Made by a program: the position numbers and the translations under genes. 28,356 nucleotides of DNA from a virus: positions 1 to 28,356 of the IMG/VR virus record IMGVR_UViG_3300038701_001201; one strand, given 5' to 3'. This document shows positions 27,626 through 28,356 of this stretch, in pieces. Position 1 is the stretch's first letter; every line of letters begins with the position of its first letter. The notes below the pieces were generated by a model. The model did not search any database. It saw nothing but the letters and a program-made list of their open reading frames with translations, and was not told the origin of the DNA.

Positions 27626-28356
27626 TTATTTTCCGTTTCGCAAATCTTCATCCGGGTCCTGCGCCCGGCTCTCTTCGGTCGGAACGGTGTCGTCGTCCTC
27701 CGCCGGGCGGTCAGGTCGGAAGGGTGCGCCATCTTCGGTGGTCGCGGGCAGAAGCATCGGCTGGGCCGTTGGGGGTTGTGGCGGGCCATCGGACTTCTTG
27801 GTGCCGAAGTCGAAAATCTCCGGTGCGTCGCTTGGCGCTTCTGTCCCCAGGATTTCGTAAACAAAATCAGCCGTCAACGGAACCCCGAGTTGCATGATCT
27901 GCACAACCTCGGCGACCGATGCGTTATGCATCTTGGTGCCCGTGCGGAGTTCGATGTACGGTGCGCGACCGCCCTTGAACCCAAAGTCTTCGCCAAGCGC
28001 CGTAAAGTGGTTCAGGTTATTGCGGACGTAGAACGGGAGTAGGTCACGGGTTAGAGCTTCGGACAGTTGGCGGGCCAGGCTCAAGGCGCTCGTGTTAAGC
28101 TGCTTCTCCGCGTTCTTGGTCGAGCCGGAGGGGCCCGAGTCCGACGTGTCGGAGGTCATGTTCTCGCCCAAAATCAGCTTGTGACAACGAGCCTCAAGCT
28201 GCTTGCGGTACTCGCCCAAGAACTTCCATGTTGCGCCCGAGGGTTCGAGCAGCTTGAAGATGTCGTCAGATGACATCACCATCTGCTGGCGAGCATTCGC
28301 TTGCTTGATTTTGTCGCCCGCCGATGCGAACGTGCTCTGCACGATGTCAGGTTGCC
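27626..28356 (-). CDS. Mu-like portal protein (DUF935 family), 5' end outside the window
   Basis: The frame is open to the window edge, so only the last 242 residues are visible. Seen: ARQQMVMSSDD, YRKQLEARCHKLILGENMTSD followed by a GPSGSTKNAEKQ segment, SLARQLSEALTRDLLPFYVRNNLNHF, a beta-rich GRAPYIELRTGTK, and AEVVQIMQLGVPLTADFVYEILGTEAPSDAPEIF before an acidic, Pro-rich C-terminus. The order LILG.....S..............L...L....N.........D...L...G.........LG.P is that of DUF935/Mu gp29 portals. Portal dodecamers form the DNA channel of the head. It ends just before the strong head-operon promoter. Confidence 0.82.
   Translation of the reverse strand, partial: QPDIVQSTFASAGDKIKQANARQQMVMSSDDIFKLLEPSGATWKFLGEYRKQLEARCHKLILGENMTSDTSDSGPSGSTKNAEKQLNTSALSLARQLSEALTRDLLPFYVRNNLNHFTALGEDFGFKGGRAPYIELRTGTKMHNASVAEVVQIMQLGVPLTADFVYEILGTEAPSDAPEIFDFGTKKSDGPPQPPTAQPMLLPATTEDGAPFRPDRPAEDDDTVPTEESRAQDPDEDLRNGK

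Noticed and set aside
1-28356. CRISPR array, insertion sequence or integrase attachment site
   Set aside because: I see no regularly spaced repeats, no transposase or integrase and no long terminal inverted repeats. The T-arm-like elements near 9840-9900 could be attachment remnants, but no second copy is visible.

Overview
This window is part of a tailed double-stranded DNA phage or prophage. Every gene I can support is read from the minus strand, so transcription runs from right to left. The host is probably a Gram-negative bacterium: one gene encodes a lipoprotein with a clear lipobox, four near-consensus sigma-70 promoters are visible, and Shine-Dalgarno sites are strong. I cannot name the host. 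The head genes resemble the Mu-like lineage (DUF935-type portal, I-like protease with a scaffold tail, DUF2190-type decoration protein, HK97-fold capsid). No tail sheath, terminase, integrase, DNA polymerase or endolysin lies in the window.

Layout from right to left. (a) 28356-24952: end of the portal gene, then a strong promoter (27584-27611) with a hairpin leader, the protease/scaffold gene, decoration protein, major capsid protein and a terminator (24952-24977). (b) 24931-20320: a large virion protein with a carbohydrate-binding-like middle, head-tail connector candidates, tail completion, tail tube and tail terminator candidates, and a short tape-measure candidate. (c) 20320-12355: very large tail-tip, fibre and spike proteins. 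(d) 12343-10104: a possible lysis/envelope group (small protein, membrane-anchored coiled coil, lipoprotein) and a metallophosphoesterase, closed by a terminator (10004-10037).

(e) A second promoter (9953-9981) reads into an RNA cluster (9946-9585). It holds two T-arm-like elements, a very small tmRNA-like RNA without a message domain (9669-9752), and a tRNA-Arg(ACG). The same transcript continues through four very small proteins into a replication/recombination operon: Sak4-like ATPase, SSB-like DUF669 protein, zinc ribbon, DnaB-type helicase, HNH nuclease, MazG-like pyrophosphohydrolase, HTH protein, RusA-like resolvase and small unknowns, ending near 2716.

(f) 2715-2144 is a non-coding control region. 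It has Fur-box-like palindromes, other inverted and direct repeats, a promoter (2457-2485) about 200 bases upstream of a terminator (2230-2257), and a separate promoter (2181-2208). (g) That last promoter drives a distinct left operon of three unknown proteins and a HerA/FtsK-type DNA-translocating ATPase cut by the window edge, whose codon use (many CTA codons and CTAG tetranucleotides) differs from the rest.

The items most worth a second look are the message-less tmRNA-like RNA, the HerA-type ATPase operon, and the control region between 2144 and 2715. Many small genes are linked by start/stop overlaps, which suggests translational coupling through the replication operon.
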